DNA of 64,000 nt from DATARH01 sp036268425 (GTDB lineage: Bacteria > Pseudomonadota > Alphaproteobacteria > ATCC43930 > CGMCC-115725), in NCBI GenBank assembly GCA_036268425.1, contig DATAUE010000114.1:1-64000 (forward strand), written 5' to 3'. The notes under the pieces are model-generated. The model searched no databases, was not told the DNA's origin, and worked only from the letters and a program-made list of their open reading frames with translations. A program made the position numbers and the translations under genes. Positions 49,593 to 58,393 of the stretch are shown here, piece after piece. Each line of letters starts with the position of its first letter. The first letter of the stretch is position 1.

Positions 49593-50285
49593 ATGAAGTC
49601 ACAAAAAATAACTAACTTCGAAAAAACCCCGGAAAAGCGCTGGTATGACGATGCCTGCGGGACCGCGCTGGCCCTTGAACTCGTCGGTGAACGCTGGTCG
49701 CTGCTGATCGTTCGTGAATTGATGTTCGGGGGGCGGCGCTTCTCGGAGTTGCGATCCGGCTTGCCTGGAATCAGCGCGAATATCCTCACGCAGCGCCTCG
49801 AAGGCCTGGAGCGCGTCGGCATCGTCCAGCGGCGAAAACTGCCGCCGCCGGCCTCCATTCAAATTTACGAGTTGACCCCTTGGGGCTATGAAGCCGAAAT
49901 CATATTGCAGGAACTGGGGCGCTGGGCGACGCGCTCGCCGTTGCATGATCCGACGCTGCCCCTGTCGGCTGCGTCGGTCATGATGTCATTTCGGACGATG
50001 TACTCCGCCGCGCGGGCGGGCGGCGAAGCGGCGACGATCGGTTTCCGTTTCGGAGACGACGTTTTTGTGGTCGATTTCGGCCCCGACGGAATTCACACCC
50101 GCCGTGCCGAGCCCGAAAAATGCAGGCTGGTCGTGTCGGCCAACCCGATGTCGCTTGCCTCAGTCGTTTATGGCGGCCGGCCGGTTTTGGACGCCGAAGC
50201 CAGCGGCGAACTCACACTCGCCGGAGATAGCGCACTGTTCGACCGGTTCGTCGGATGGTTTCCACTCCCCGAGAAACTCGCCTGA
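49593..50285 (+). CDS. HxlR-family regulator with C-terminal sterol-carrier-like domain
   Basis: A 230-residue protein. The N-terminal winged helix contains CGTALALELVGERWSLLIVRELMFGGRRF and PGISANILTQRLEGLERVGIV (cited in pieces), with Cys22 at the redox-sensing position of the family. The C-terminal 100 residues form a separate alpha-beta domain (FRFGDDVFVVDFGPDG, then SGELTLAGD) resembling SCP2-like ligand-binding domains. It is divergent from the VOC/DUF1428 genes and most likely controls them. Length is greater than simple HxlR regulators because of this extra domain. Confidence 0.9.
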   Translation: MKSQKITNFEKTPEKRWYDDACGTALALELVGERWSLLIVRELMFGGRRFSELRSGLPGISANILTQRLEGLERVGIVQRRKLPPPASIQIYELTPWGYEAEIILQELGRWATRSPLHDPTLPLSAASVMMSFRTMYSAARAGGEAATIGFRFGDDVFVVDFGPDGIHTRRAEPEKCRLVVSANPMSLASVVYGGRPVLDAEASGELTLAGDSALFDRFVGWFPLPEKLA

Positions 50286-50309
50286 ATCTCGCACTCGCGG
50301 GGGTCGGGC

Positions 50310-50335
50310 ACGGGGGCGACAGTCCCCGCCCCCGT
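50310..50335. terminator. GC-rich hairpin between convergent hxlR and hydrolase genes
   Basis: ACGGGGGCG (50310-50318) and CGCCCCCGT (50327-50335) form a perfect 9-bp stem with an 8-base loop in a 74-bp convergent gap. No T-run. Confidence 0.6.
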
Positions 50336-50359
50336 TGAGTTGCAACTGACGTGCTGGCG

Positions 50360-51142
50360 CTACTGGGCGGCGGCTGCCATGGATTGTGCTGCGGCAACAG
50401 GCCGATGAGCGCGGAGGAAGGTGCGGATGTGACGCACCGCCAGCGGAATCTTGTCCGGCGTGTCCTTCCACGGATAGAGGCTCACCTGCGCGTTGGGCGC
50501 GAGATGCACGGTTTCCATGGCGACGACATACGGATGCGGCGGCACGTCATCCGGCAGGACCAGGATCGGCGTCTGACAACTGCGCACGAAATCGCGCGTC
50601 ACGGTGTACACAAAATCGGCGCGAGCGCCGCCGTACATGTTGGTCAAGAACGTATCGACCTGCGCCATCGAGATATCGGGTCGGCGCTCACACAATTCCG
50701 GGCCCCAGACTTTCATGTTGTTGTTATAGGAAAGCCCCGGCATCTCCGGACGGTAGCCGCTGGGCTGCGCCGGTACGGCGGCGACGACGCGGTCGCCCAC
50801 CCGCTTCAGCAGGTTCCAGATGAACGGACCACCGATGCAGAAGCCGAGCACCATGAACCTGTCGATTCCGAGATGATCCATGAGAGCGAGTTGGTCATCG
50901 GTATAGGCATCCCACGGCCGATCGGCCTCGAGCGGACCGGAGGATTGGCCACCCTTGGCGTTGCGCAGATCAGCCGAGATAACCCGAAACTCGCTCTTGA
51001 ACTCGTCAAACGGGTTGAACGGGTGCGTCGCGAGCCCCGCGACCGTCGAGTTGAGCCCGCCGCCGGGGATCACCAGCAGCGGAAATCCAGAGCCGACATC
51101 TTCGTAATGGATACGAACTTGGCCTTTTTCAAAGAACGGCAT
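50360..51142 (-). CDS. Alpha/beta hydrolase with cysteine nucleophile elbow (paralog 1)
   Basis: A 260-residue alpha/beta-hydrolase. The oxyanion region reads IPGGGLNS near residue 27, and the nucleophile elbow is GFCIGG near residue 100, so Cys replaces the usual Ser, as in dienelactone hydrolase. The histidine and acid are probably in the C-terminal third (VLPDDVPPHPYV and DKIPLAVRHIR). It has a close paralog immediately upstream on the same strand. Substrate unknown; ester or lactone hydrolysis is likely. Confidence 0.87.
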   Translation of the reverse strand: MPFFEKGQVRIHYEDVGSGFPLLVIPGGGLNSTVAGLATHPFNPFDEFKSEFRVISADLRNAKGGQSSGPLEADRPWDAYTDDQLALMDHLGIDRFMVLGFCIGGPFIWNLLKRVGDRVVAAVPAQPSGYRPEMPGLSYNNNMKVWGPELCERRPDISMAQVDTFLTNMYGGARADFVYTVTRDFVRSCQTPILVLPDDVPPHPYVVAMETVHLAPNAQVSLYPWKDTPDKIPLAVRHIRTFLRAHRPVAAAQSMAAAAQ

Positions 51143-51265
51143 GGTTTTCTACCTTTCGCGATTCAGGCGGCGCTCCCGTGCGAAGCAAATCACGGTAATC
51201 GATGGGAAGGCTTCCGTCGGCCCGCTATCGCGGAAGTCGACGGAAACCGCAGATTGTACCGTGGA

Positions 51266-52027
51266 TTACTGCGCGGCAGCCCGCATCGGGAGGTGCGATT
51301 TGAGGAAGGTGCGCACCTTGTTAATCGTGCGCTGCCTCAGATCCTCTGGCGTCCTCCACGGGAAAACGGTGATCTCGGAATTGGGCGCCAGGGACGCCAC
51401 GTCGATCGAGGTCTGCAGCGGGTGCGACGCCGTATCGTCCGGCAGGACGAGGATCGGCTTGCGGCAGTTCTTGATGAAGTCGCGCGGCACGCTGTACAGG
51501 AAATCGGCCTGCACGCGCCACAGGCTGTGGAAATACTTATCGATCGTGTCCTGCGACACCTCGGGCCGGCGAGCGCGGAAGTCGGCCAGCCAATTGTCCG
51601 TGCTGTGCCGGTACATGACACCCGGGTCTTCCGGCCGATCTCCGACACTTTGGCAGAACACCGCCGCAACGACGCGGTCAGGCGCTCGCTGCAGCAGCTT
51701 TCCGGCGAAGCAGCCGCCGATGCAGTAGCCCATGTAAAAGAATTCGCGGATCCCGAGATGGTCCATCAGCCCGAGCTGGTCGTCGGCGAACGCGTCCCAC
51801 GCATTATCGACCGGCACCGGCCCTGTCGACTCGCCGCCATTGGCGTTGCGCTGGTCCATCGTGATGCAGCGAAAATCGTTCTTGAACTCTTCCATCGCGT
51901 TGATCACGGCGTTTGGCCAGTTGCTGACGCGCGAGTTGAGGCCGCCGCCGGGCGTGACCAGCAACGGGAAGCCTGAGCCGGCCTCCTCGTAGCGAATACG
52001 AACGTCGCCCTTTTCAAAGAATGGCAT
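51266..52027 (-). CDS. Alpha/beta hydrolase with cysteine nucleophile elbow (paralog 2)
   Basis: A 253-residue paralog of the adjacent protein: both start MPFFEKG and share GSGFPLL, PGGGLNS, DDQL-LMDHLGI and LVLPDD. The elbow is GYCIGG, again with Cys instead of Ser. ATG 52027 has GGAGGA seven bases upstream; the long frame to 52162 is unsupported. The pair probably arose by tandem duplication and has diverged substantially, so the two may differ in substrate. Confidence 0.87.
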   Translation of the reverse strand: MPFFEKGDVRIRYEEAGSGFPLLVTPGGGLNSRVSNWPNAVINAMEEFKNDFRCITMDQRNANGGESTGPVPVDNAWDAFADDQLGLMDHLGIREFFYMGYCIGGCFAGKLLQRAPDRVVAAVFCQSVGDRPEDPGVMYRHSTDNWLADFRARRPEVSQDTIDKYFHSLWRVQADFLYSVPRDFIKNCRKPILVLPDDTASHPLQTSIDVASLAPNSEITVFPWRTPEDLRQRTINKVRTFLKSHLPMRAAAQ

Positions 52028-52186
52028 GGCGGTCTCCTCCAAAATTGCAGCCGCGGCGCCGATCGCCGCAGCCTGATGCGCTGGCAGACGTTTTAAGCCA
52101 ATCGGGAGAGTCTTCGAAAGCGTTTCGCGCGATGCGACTCCTGATAGGTCCCGTCCGGCCAAGAGGCGGACGATCGGCGGGGCCCG

Positions 52187-53365
52187 CTATGAACCGCCAA
52201 CGGCACGCGCGCGAATCTCGGATGAGGAGGTGTCAAAGCGGAAGCGGTGCTCCGGGATGTCGGTAAAGAGAGCAGCATGGCGCTGCGGTACGGGGATGTC
52301 GTTCAAGGTGCGCAAGCGTCCCGCCGCGTCGATGCGCGCGGCCACCAGAAAACTGCACCCGCACCGGGCGATTTCGTCGAGCGCATCGTGCATTCGAGCC
52401 TCATCATCGCCGTAATATTTCGGCCCAAACAGCCGCTCGGCCGTATCCGCGCCGACCACGAAAATCGTCCCCGGAAACAGGCGCGACTTTTCGACAAAGG
52501 TGGGCGCCCTCGTGAGTTCCACCGGCGCCTTCCCGGCGAATTGCGCGAGCCGCTGTCTGACCGCCTCACCCGCCAGCGGCGGCTTGTCCACGTTTGTGAC
52601 GGAGATTTCATAGGCCAGGGGCTGCAGCTTAAGCTCCTCGGCAACCCGCGCCAGCAAGACGTGTCCATCGTGCATCGGGTTGAAAGAGCCGGGAAACAGC
52701 ACACGGGGCCGCGGCGCCGACAGCATCATCCGGCCATCCGGCTGGACGGTAACGCGATCGACATCGCCCGCCAGAAGCCGATCGATCGCATCCTCGGCCG
52801 CGACATCCGCTTCTTGAACGACCTCCTCCGCATAATGTTCGTCCGCATCGAGCACGCTGCGTGGCGACGGTGCGGCAACCCCGCAGCCGCGGGCCAGCCA
52901 CAGGATGATTGCGTGCGAAACCAGGTCTTCTTCGGCAGCGCGGTCACGTCGCCCCTTGGCGAGCACGCAGGTGCAATGCATGACGCCGCCAGCGTTGGCG
53001 ACGGCGACGTGAAATCGATGCTCGCCTTTGCGCGGGCGATCGCTGACCAGCGCCGCCGTCGCTCCCAGACCCACCAGGTCGCTGCCGGCAGGCATCAGGT
53101 TGCCGGCGCGCATCCGCGCCCCGTGCGCCATCGCCGTTGCGGTGTCGACACTGCACGCCTGTACCGGCGAAAAACCGAGAAACGCCGCCAGCGCTCGTTC
53201 GTCGTAAGGCACCTGCGCCTCGATCAGCAGCCGCGAGCCGCCGGGAACGCGCAGCAACTCACCGATCGCCCCGCTGCCACCTCCGGTGATCGCGAGAGCA
53301 GCCTTGCGGCCGGACTCGTGTGTTGCGGAAATCACTTGCCGCCAAGCGGCGTCCGACGGGCTCAT
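52187..53365 (-). CDS. CinA-like domain fused to a HxGH nucleotidyltransferase
   Basis: A 392-residue two-domain protein. Residues 1-165 resemble the CinA C-terminal (NMN deamidase/PncC) domain, but the usual ESCTGG loop is altered to ITGGGSGA (26-33), with the following PGGS, SVDTATAMAHGAR and GLGATAALVSD still recognisable, so activity is doubtful. Residues 220-392 are a nucleotidyltransferase: FPGSFNPMHDGH (224-235, the HxGH motif) and a C-terminal SSSEIRA (ISSTxIR-like). This suggests an adenylyltransferase of pyridine-nucleotide or pantetheine type. Stand-alone NadD/CoaD versions are normal; the fusion is uncommon in bacteria. Confidence 0.85.
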   Translation of the reverse strand: MSPSDAAWRQVISATHESGRKAALAITGGGSGAIGELLRVPGGSRLLIEAQVPYDERALAAFLGFSPVQACSVDTATAMAHGARMRAGNLMPAGSDLVGLGATAALVSDRPRKGEHRFHVAVANAGGVMHCTCVLAKGRRDRAAEEDLVSHAIILWLARGCGVAAPSPRSVLDADEHYAEEVVQEADVAAEDAIDRLLAGDVDRVTVQPDGRMMLSAPRPRVLFPGSFNPMHDGHVLLARVAEELKLQPLAYEISVTNVDKPPLAGEAVRQRLAQFAGKAPVELTRAPTFVEKSRLFPGTIFVVGADTAERLFGPKYYGDDEARMHDALDEIARCGCSFLVAARIDAAGRLRTLNDIPVPQRHAALFTDIPEHRFRFDTSSSEIRARAVGGS

Positions 53366-53465
53366 GGTGGGATGTGGTCCGAAGCTGAAAATACGCTACG
53401 AACCGTGAAAGACAGAACGAACGGAGTCAACAGAGCGCGGGACATCGAGATGGAATGGTCGTGAC

Positions 53466-53615
53466 GGGCCGGCGGTCACTGAGGCATTTGCCAACGGCCA
53501 GCTCGATTTCACCCTGCAGGGCGATCTGCTGGCGGTGATCGGCCGCGCCACCGGATTGAACACCAGGATGATCTTTCGTGGCCACTGGTTCGCCGACCGC
53601 CCTCACACCGGCTGA
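53466..53615 (+). pseudogene. Remnant of a sulfonate/nitrate-type ABC binding protein
   Basis: A 49-codon plus-strand fragment ending at TGA 53613 reads GPAVTEAFANGQLDF and then GDLLAVIGRATGLNTRM. This is the conserved stretch of SsuA/TauA-type binding proteins, in which a substrate-pocket helix follows an A-NGQ-D motif. No start or signal peptide is present and nothing before or after continues the family, so it is a decayed fragment. It lies beside the sulfate transporter operon. Confidence 0.65.
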
Positions 53616-53647
53616 TCCGCGCGGCAGCGCGGCCGACGGCGCGTCAC

Positions 53648-54751
53648 CTATACGACTTCCAGCCGCACGGCACGCCGCGCGCTGCGGGCCGGGAGGTGCT
53701 GGTCGGTGAAAATGTGAAAGCGGCGGAAGCTGACACGGGCGCTGCTTCCCGCAAGCAAGCCGTCCGGCACCTCGTACCGGGAGATTTCGGCTTCGATTAC
53801 CTCACCGTCGCGTTCGATGACCAACCGTACCCGGTTGCCGAGTGCCGCGCGGTGCCTGATCTGGGCGGCGGCGCCCAGGCGTGCGGCCGCATGATGGATG
53901 ACGACATCATCGGGCCGTACATAGGCCGTGGCAGCGCCATCCGGCAGCATCGGATCCGGGCCGCCGGCCAGTTCCCAGCCGGCTGTCGCGCGGATGCGGC
54001 CGTTGCGTATGGTGCAACTGAGGCGATTGGCCCGACCGACAAACTCCATCACGAACGGGTTGCGCGGTGCCTCGTAGATTTCGTCGGGCGCACCGATCTG
54101 CTCGATGCGTCCGTCGCGCAGGATCGCAACCCGATGCCCAAGTTCGAAGGCTTCCGCCTGATCATGCGTCACGAACAATGTCGTCAGACCAAGCTGAGCG
54201 TGCAGTTCCCCGAGCCAGGCGCGCAGGTCGTGGCGGACCGCCGCGTCGAGCGCGCCGAACGGCTCGTCGAGCAGCAGCAGCTTCGGCGCAACCGCGAGGG
54301 CCCGGGCCAGCGCCACGCGCTGCCGCTGGCCACCGGAAATCTGCGACGGCAACCGGCCGCCGAGCCCGCTCAGCTGGACGAGATCGAGCAACTCCCCGAC
54401 GCGCTGTTTTATTGCAGCACCGGCCGGCCGATCGCTGCGCTTCCGTACCCGCAATCCGAACGCGACATTATCGAAAACGCTCATGTGACGGAACAACGCG
54501 TAGTGCTGGAACACAAAGCCGATCCCGCGCTCGGCCGGCGTCAGACCTGTCGCATCCTCTCCGTCGAACAGCACCCGGCCGCCGGTCGGCTGTTCGAGGC
54601 CGCCAATGATGCGCAGCAGCGATGTCTTCCCCGAGCCGGACGGCCCGAGCAGCGCAACCAGTTCGCCGTTCCCGACCGTGAGATCGACGCAATCGAGCGC
54701 CCGGGTCGAGCCGAAATGCTTGGTGATGCCAGCCAACTCGACACGCATCAA
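53648..54751 (-). CDS. cysA: Sulfate/thiosulfate ABC transporter ATPase
   Basis: A 367-residue ATPase. Walker A is GPSGSGKT (36-43), the signature ISGGQRQRVALARAL, Walker B LLLLDEPFGALD and the switch His is in VTHDQAEAF. The C-terminal TOBE domain (about 240-360) begins near VRPDDVVIH. It powers sulfate uptake through CysT and CysW. It overlaps cysW by 4 bp and is the last gene of the operon. Confidence 0.95.
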   Translation of the reverse strand: MMRVELAGITKHFGSTRALDCVDLTVGNGELVALLGPSGSGKTSLLRIIGGLEQPTGGRVLFDGEDATGLTPAERGIGFVFQHYALFRHMSVFDNVAFGLRVRKRSDRPAGAAIKQRVGELLDLVQLSGLGGRLPSQISGGQRQRVALARALAVAPKLLLLDEPFGALDAAVRHDLRAWLGELHAQLGLTTLFVTHDQAEAFELGHRVAILRDGRIEQIGAPDEIYEAPRNPFVMEFVGRANRLSCTIRNGRIRATAGWELAGGPDPMLPDGAATAYVRPDDVVIHHAAARLGAAAQIRHRAALGNRVRLVIERDGEVIEAEISRYEVPDGLLAGSSARVSFRRFHIFTDQHLPARSARRAVRLEVV

Positions 54752-55599
54752 ACGACCTCCGTACGGACAGCCTGTAGCCGCTCCAACACCGTCTTGGCGA
54801 CCAGAGTTGCCAAACCGAGCAATGCCAGCACCGAGGCAACCGCAAACGCCGCGGCCGCCTGATACTCGTTGTAAAGAACCTCGACATGCAGCGGCATCGT
54901 GTTGGTGACACCGCGAATGTGCCCGGAGACCACCGCGACAGCACCGAATTCACCCATCGCCCGGGCATTGCACAGCAGCACGCCGTATAGCAGCCCCCAG
55001 CGAATGTTCGGCAGCGTCACGCGGCGAAGCACCTGCCACCACGACGCGCCAAGAATGATTGCGGCTTCCTCTTCGTCGGTCCCTTGCTGACGCATCAGCG
55101 GCGTCAATTGGCGCGCGACGAACGGAAAGGTAACAAACAAGGTTGCCAAAACGATGCCCGGCACCGCAAACACGATCGCAATGTCATGCGCCGCCAGCAG
55201 CGGGCCGAAATATCCCTGCAGCCCGAACAGCAGCACGAACACCATTCCCGAGATCACCGGCGACACCGAAAACGGCAGGTCGATCAGCGCGCTCAGCAGG
55301 CTGCGCCCGGGAAAATCGAACTTGCCGAGACACCAGGCCGCGAAGATGCCGAAGACCGTGTTGAGCGGGACCGCGATCGCCGCCACCAGCAGCGTCAGCC
55401 GGATCGCGGCCAGCGCATCGGGCTGTATTATGGCGCGGCCATAGGCTGCGACGCCTTTGGCCAACGCCTCGCTGAACACGACGATCAGCGGCAGCACCAG
55501 CACGACCGCGACCACGCCAAGCGCCAGCCCGATCAGCCCGGCGCGCACGACCGGCGCCTCGCCGATCTGGCACTGCGCCCGCGTCACGTCATGTGCCAT
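54748..55599 (-). CDS. cysW: Sulfate ABC transporter permease CysW
   Basis: A 283-residue permease with six helices. The EAA loop reads EEEAAIILGASWWQVLRRVTLP and contacts CysA. Segments such as FGIFAAWCLGKFDFPG and GEFGAVAVVSGHI are typical of CysW. It overlaps cysT by 11 bp and cysA by 4 bp. Confidence 0.94.
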   Translation of the reverse strand: MAHDVTRAQCQIGEAPVVRAGLIGLALGVVAVVLVLPLIVVFSEALAKGVAAYGRAIIQPDALAAIRLTLLVAAIAVPLNTVFGIFAAWCLGKFDFPGRSLLSALIDLPFSVSPVISGMVFVLLFGLQGYFGPLLAAHDIAIVFAVPGIVLATLFVTFPFVARQLTPLMRQQGTDEEEAAIILGASWWQVLRRVTLPNIRWGLLYGVLLCNARAMGEFGAVAVVSGHIRGVTNTMPLHVEVLYNEYQAAAAFAVASVLALLGLATLVAKTVLERLQAVRTEVV

Positions 55600-56431
55600 G
55601 CCGGCGCCTCACCCAATATTCGGTCAGATTGATCGCCAGCAGGATCAGGAACGCGCCCATGAGCATGACCGAAGCGATCGCGGCCGCCCCGGCATAATCG
55701 AATTGCTCCAGACGAAAGACGATCAGCAGCGGCACGATCTCTGAAATCCCGGGCATGTTGCCGGCGATGAAGATTACCGAACCGTATTCTCCGACGCCGC
55801 GGGCAAAGGCCAGCGCCGCCCCGGTCAGCATCGCCGGGATCAACGGCGGCAGGATTACCCGCCACCAGATCTGCCAACTGTTCGCCCCCAAAATCAGCGC
55901 CGCCTCTTCGGCCTCCCCTTCCAGTTCGAGCAACAGCGGCTGCAACGTGCGTACCGGAAACGGCAAACCGACAAAGATCAGCGCCGCCAGAATGCCAAGC
56001 GGCGTGTAGGCGACATCGATCCCGAGCGCAGAGAGCGGCGCCCCGAGCCATCCCGTGTCGGCGTAGAGGGCCGTCAACGCGATGCCGGCTACCGCGGTCG
56101 GTAACGCAAACGGCAGATCCACCAGTGCATCGACGACGCGCCGGCCCGGAAACGAATAGCGCACCAGCACCCACGCGATCAGCAGGCCGAGCATCGCGTT
56201 GATCGCGGCCGCCATCAGCGCGCTGCCGAAGCTGACGCGCAGCGCCGCGAGCACGCGCGGTTCGCTGACACTGGCAATAATGCCCATCGGGCCGAGCCCG
56301 GCGGCTTTCGCCGCAAGTGCCGTCAGCGGAAGCAAGACGATGACCCCAAGATAGAGGATCGTCACGCCGAGGCTGACGCCGAAACCGGGAATGACCGAGT
56401 TCCGCTTGAGTGTGAACGCAAGCGCGGTCAC
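55589..56431 (-). CDS. cysT: Sulfate ABC transporter permease CysT
   Basis: A 280-residue permease with about six helices. FVGLPFPVRTLQPLL precedes the EAA loop EEAALILGANSWQIWWRVILP, and GEYGSVIFIAGN follows, all characteristic of CysT/CysU. It starts at a GTG that overlaps the binding-protein stop by 4 bp (GTGA), and pairs with CysW to form the channel. Confidence 0.94.
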   Translation of the reverse strand: MTALAFTLKRNSVIPGFGVSLGVTILYLGVIVLLPLTALAAKAAGLGPMGIIASVSEPRVLAALRVSFGSALMAAAINAMLGLLIAWVLVRYSFPGRRVVDALVDLPFALPTAVAGIALTALYADTGWLGAPLSALGIDVAYTPLGILAALIFVGLPFPVRTLQPLLLELEGEAEEAALILGANSWQIWWRVILPPLIPAMLTGAALAFARGVGEYGSVIFIAGNMPGISEIVPLLIVFRLEQFDYAGAAAIASVMLMGAFLILLAINLTEYWVRRRHGT

Positions 56432-57444
56432 CGTCCGCCGCCCGGTTTGTAGATCTGGTCGAAGATCGCACCATCTGCAAAATGCTCGTGCTGTGCCTTC
56501 TGCCAGCCGCCGAACAGCTCATCGACGGTGAACAGCGATAGCTGTGGGAATTGCGCGGCGTTGCGCGCCAGCACCTCGGCCGAGCGGGGCCGGTAGAAAT
56601 GCTTGGCTGCCAGCGCCTGCCCTTCGGGCGTGTACAGCATCGCCAGATAGGCTTCCGCGGCCGCCCGCGTGCCGTGCTTATCGACGACCTTGTCGACGAC
56701 CGCGACCGGCGGCTCAGCCAGGATACTGACCGACGGCTGCACGATCTCGAACTTGCCGGGTCCGGCCTCTTCCATGATCAGGTGTGCTTCGTTTTCCCAG
56801 GCCAGCAGCACATCGCCCTGCCGGCGCTGGGCAAAGGTCATCGTCGAGCCGCGTGCGCCGCTATCGAGTATCGGAACATTGCGATAGAGCTTTTCGACAA
56901 AGTCGCGGGCTTTGGCGCCATCACCACCATCGGCCTTTAACGCATATCCCCAGGCCGCCAGATAAGCCCAGCGCGCGCCGCCCGATGTTTTGGGGTTTGG
57001 CGTGATTACCCGGACGCCGGGCGCTATCAGATCGCGCCAGTCGCGAATCTTTTTCGGATTGCCGGCCCGCACGACAAAAACAATCGTCGAGGTGTACGGC
57101 GCACTGTTATCCGGCAGTCGCTTCTGCCAGTCGCGCGCCAGCAGCCCTCCCTTTTCGGCAATCGCGTCGACGTCATAGGCCAGTGCCAGTGTCACGATAT
57201 CGGCTTCGAGCCCATCGATGACAGCGCGTGCTTGCGCACCCGAGCCGCCATGCGATGCCCGCACGGCAATGTCCTGACCGGTCTTCTGCTTCCAATGTTC
57301 GCCGAACGCCTTATTGAAATCGGCATAAAATTCCCGCGTCGGATCGTAAGACACGTTAAGCAGCGTCTGCTGCGCCGTGGCGCGCGGACCGATCATCGTC
57401 GTGGCCACGGCAAGCACCGAGGCCGCATAAAGAAATTTGATCAT
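56428..57444 (-). CDS. sbp: Periplasmic sulfate-binding protein
   Basis: A 338-residue binding protein with a signal peptide ending near residue 24. Family motifs include LLNVSYDPTREFYADFN after the signal, SHGGSGAQARAVIDGLEADIV (the sulfate-contacting Ser/Gly region), PNPKTSGGARWAYLAAWGYAL and GARGSTMTFAQRRQGDVLLAWENEA (cited in pieces). It should bind sulfate or thiosulfate and deliver it to CysTWA. It is preceded by an unknown gene on the same strand, 54 bp away, which may be the head of the operon. Confidence 0.95.
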   Translation of the reverse strand: MIKFLYAASVLAVATTMIGPRATAQQTLLNVSYDPTREFYADFNKAFGEHWKQKTGQDIAVRASHGGSGAQARAVIDGLEADIVTLALAYDVDAIAEKGGLLARDWQKRLPDNSAPYTSTIVFVVRAGNPKKIRDWRDLIAPGVRVITPNPKTSGGARWAYLAAWGYALKADGGDGAKARDFVEKLYRNVPILDSGARGSTMTFAQRRQGDVLLAWENEAHLIMEEAGPGKFEIVQPSVSILAEPPVAVVDKVVDKHGTRAAAEAYLAMLYTPEGQALAAKHFYRPRSAEVLARNAAQFPQLSLFTVDELFGGWQKAQHEHFADGAIFDQIYKPGGGR

Positions 57445-57498
57445 GGGGCTCCTACCCTTTCGCTGTAACGGTCATGCGACCGGCGGGTGGATTTCTTG

Positions 57499-58053
57499 TC
57501 ACGGCAGAGCGGGTGACAGAACGACCGGGACTCCCAACGCCTCGGCAAGACAGCGAGCAGACGGCAGCGACTTGAACAGCCGCAGCACATTGGTCACCTT
57601 TCCGTGCTCTGCCGAATGGATGCCCGCTATCGGATTGTCACGAGCGAAATCCACGATGTCGTAGTCGTGCCTGGTGCTCAGGCGATACAGAAAACGCCGG
57701 ACACTTGCACGGCACCAAGCATCGTGCGTCGGCGTGGCGTTCCGATCCAGCGCTACCAGCAACAGCTCGCGATAATCACGCAGCCACTCGGATTGCGGCA
57801 TCGCGATCGGGAGTACGGCGGCACACTCGACCACTTGCAAATCGGTGAGCCAACGGGAATAAAGACCCGAATATGGCAGCTTCCCGTTTTGAACGTCGGA
57901 CACCGGATTTTCGATCGATAGCGTTTCCGGCAACGACGGGGAGCCGCTGTCGCGCGAGCGTTCCCGTTGCTTTTCGATGCCGGCACTCCCGTCACTGCGT
58001 GATGCCCGGGGTGTGTGCCTGAATCTTTTGATCTCGACTGAAGAGGTGAGCAT
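57499..58053 (-). CDS. Hypothetical protein at the head of the sulfate operon
   Basis: A 184-residue soluble protein that I do not recognise. The first 50 residues are basic and probably disordered; the rest is helical with GLYSRWLTDLQVVECAAVLPIA, YRELLLVALDRN, and DYDIVDFARDNPIAGIHSAEHG. ATG 58053 is preferred since AAGG lies seven bases before it; a GTG at 58092 lacks a ribosome binding site. It lies between the divergent Rrf2 gene and sbp, so it may share sulfur-dependent control. Function unknown. Confidence 0.65.
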   Translation of the reverse strand: MLTSSVEIKRFRHTPRASRSDGSAGIEKQRERSRDSGSPSLPETLSIENPVSDVQNGKLPYSGLYSRWLTDLQVVECAAVLPIAMPQSEWLRDYRELLLVALDRNATPTHDAWCRASVRRFLYRLSTRHDYDIVDFARDNPIAGIHSAEHGKVTNVLRLFKSLPSARCLAEALGVPVVLSPALP

Positions 58054-58132
58054 CTCCGGACCTTTCCGTTCCCTGCTGAGCTGAACCCGCACGAGAAGGC
58101 ACTCGCTGTCACACTCGCTGTTTCCCTCTTTT

Positions 58133-58151
58133 TCCTATTTCTTCTATAGGA
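58133..58151. promoter_or_regulatory. Candidate operator in the Rrf2/sulfate divergent region
   Basis: TCCTAT (58133-58138) and ATAGGA (58146-58151) form a perfect inverted repeat with a 7-base AT-rich centre, in an AT-rich island of a GC-rich intergenic region. A TTGACA box on the minus strand lies at 58171-58176. It is a good candidate for binding by the divergent Rrf2 protein. The remaining 240 bp up to the Rrf2 gene hold no gene I can support. Confidence 0.5.
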
Positions 58152-58393
58152 TTCATATTGGAAGCGGTTTTGTCAACAAGGTCGTGTGGACCGGTGGCGC
58201 GGTTCGCAAGCCAGGCCGGGTCGGCAACCTGCCTTCCGGCGCGCGCTGTCGGTGAATTGTCATTCGATAACGAGCGCTACTGCGCTTCCGGCGATGTTCC
58301 TTATCGCGCGGGAATCTTTCCTATTCACCCGATCGACTATTGCCTTTGCCGTACCGGCGAGGCATATCAGGCAAATCTGATTAGCTGGCGGTA

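Noticed and set aside
58133..58176. A standard sigma-70 promoter for the sulfate operon at TTGACA 58171-58176
   Set aside because: No good -10 box at 16-18 bp; the nearest TATAGA is about 22 bp away, so only the operator-like repeat is reported.
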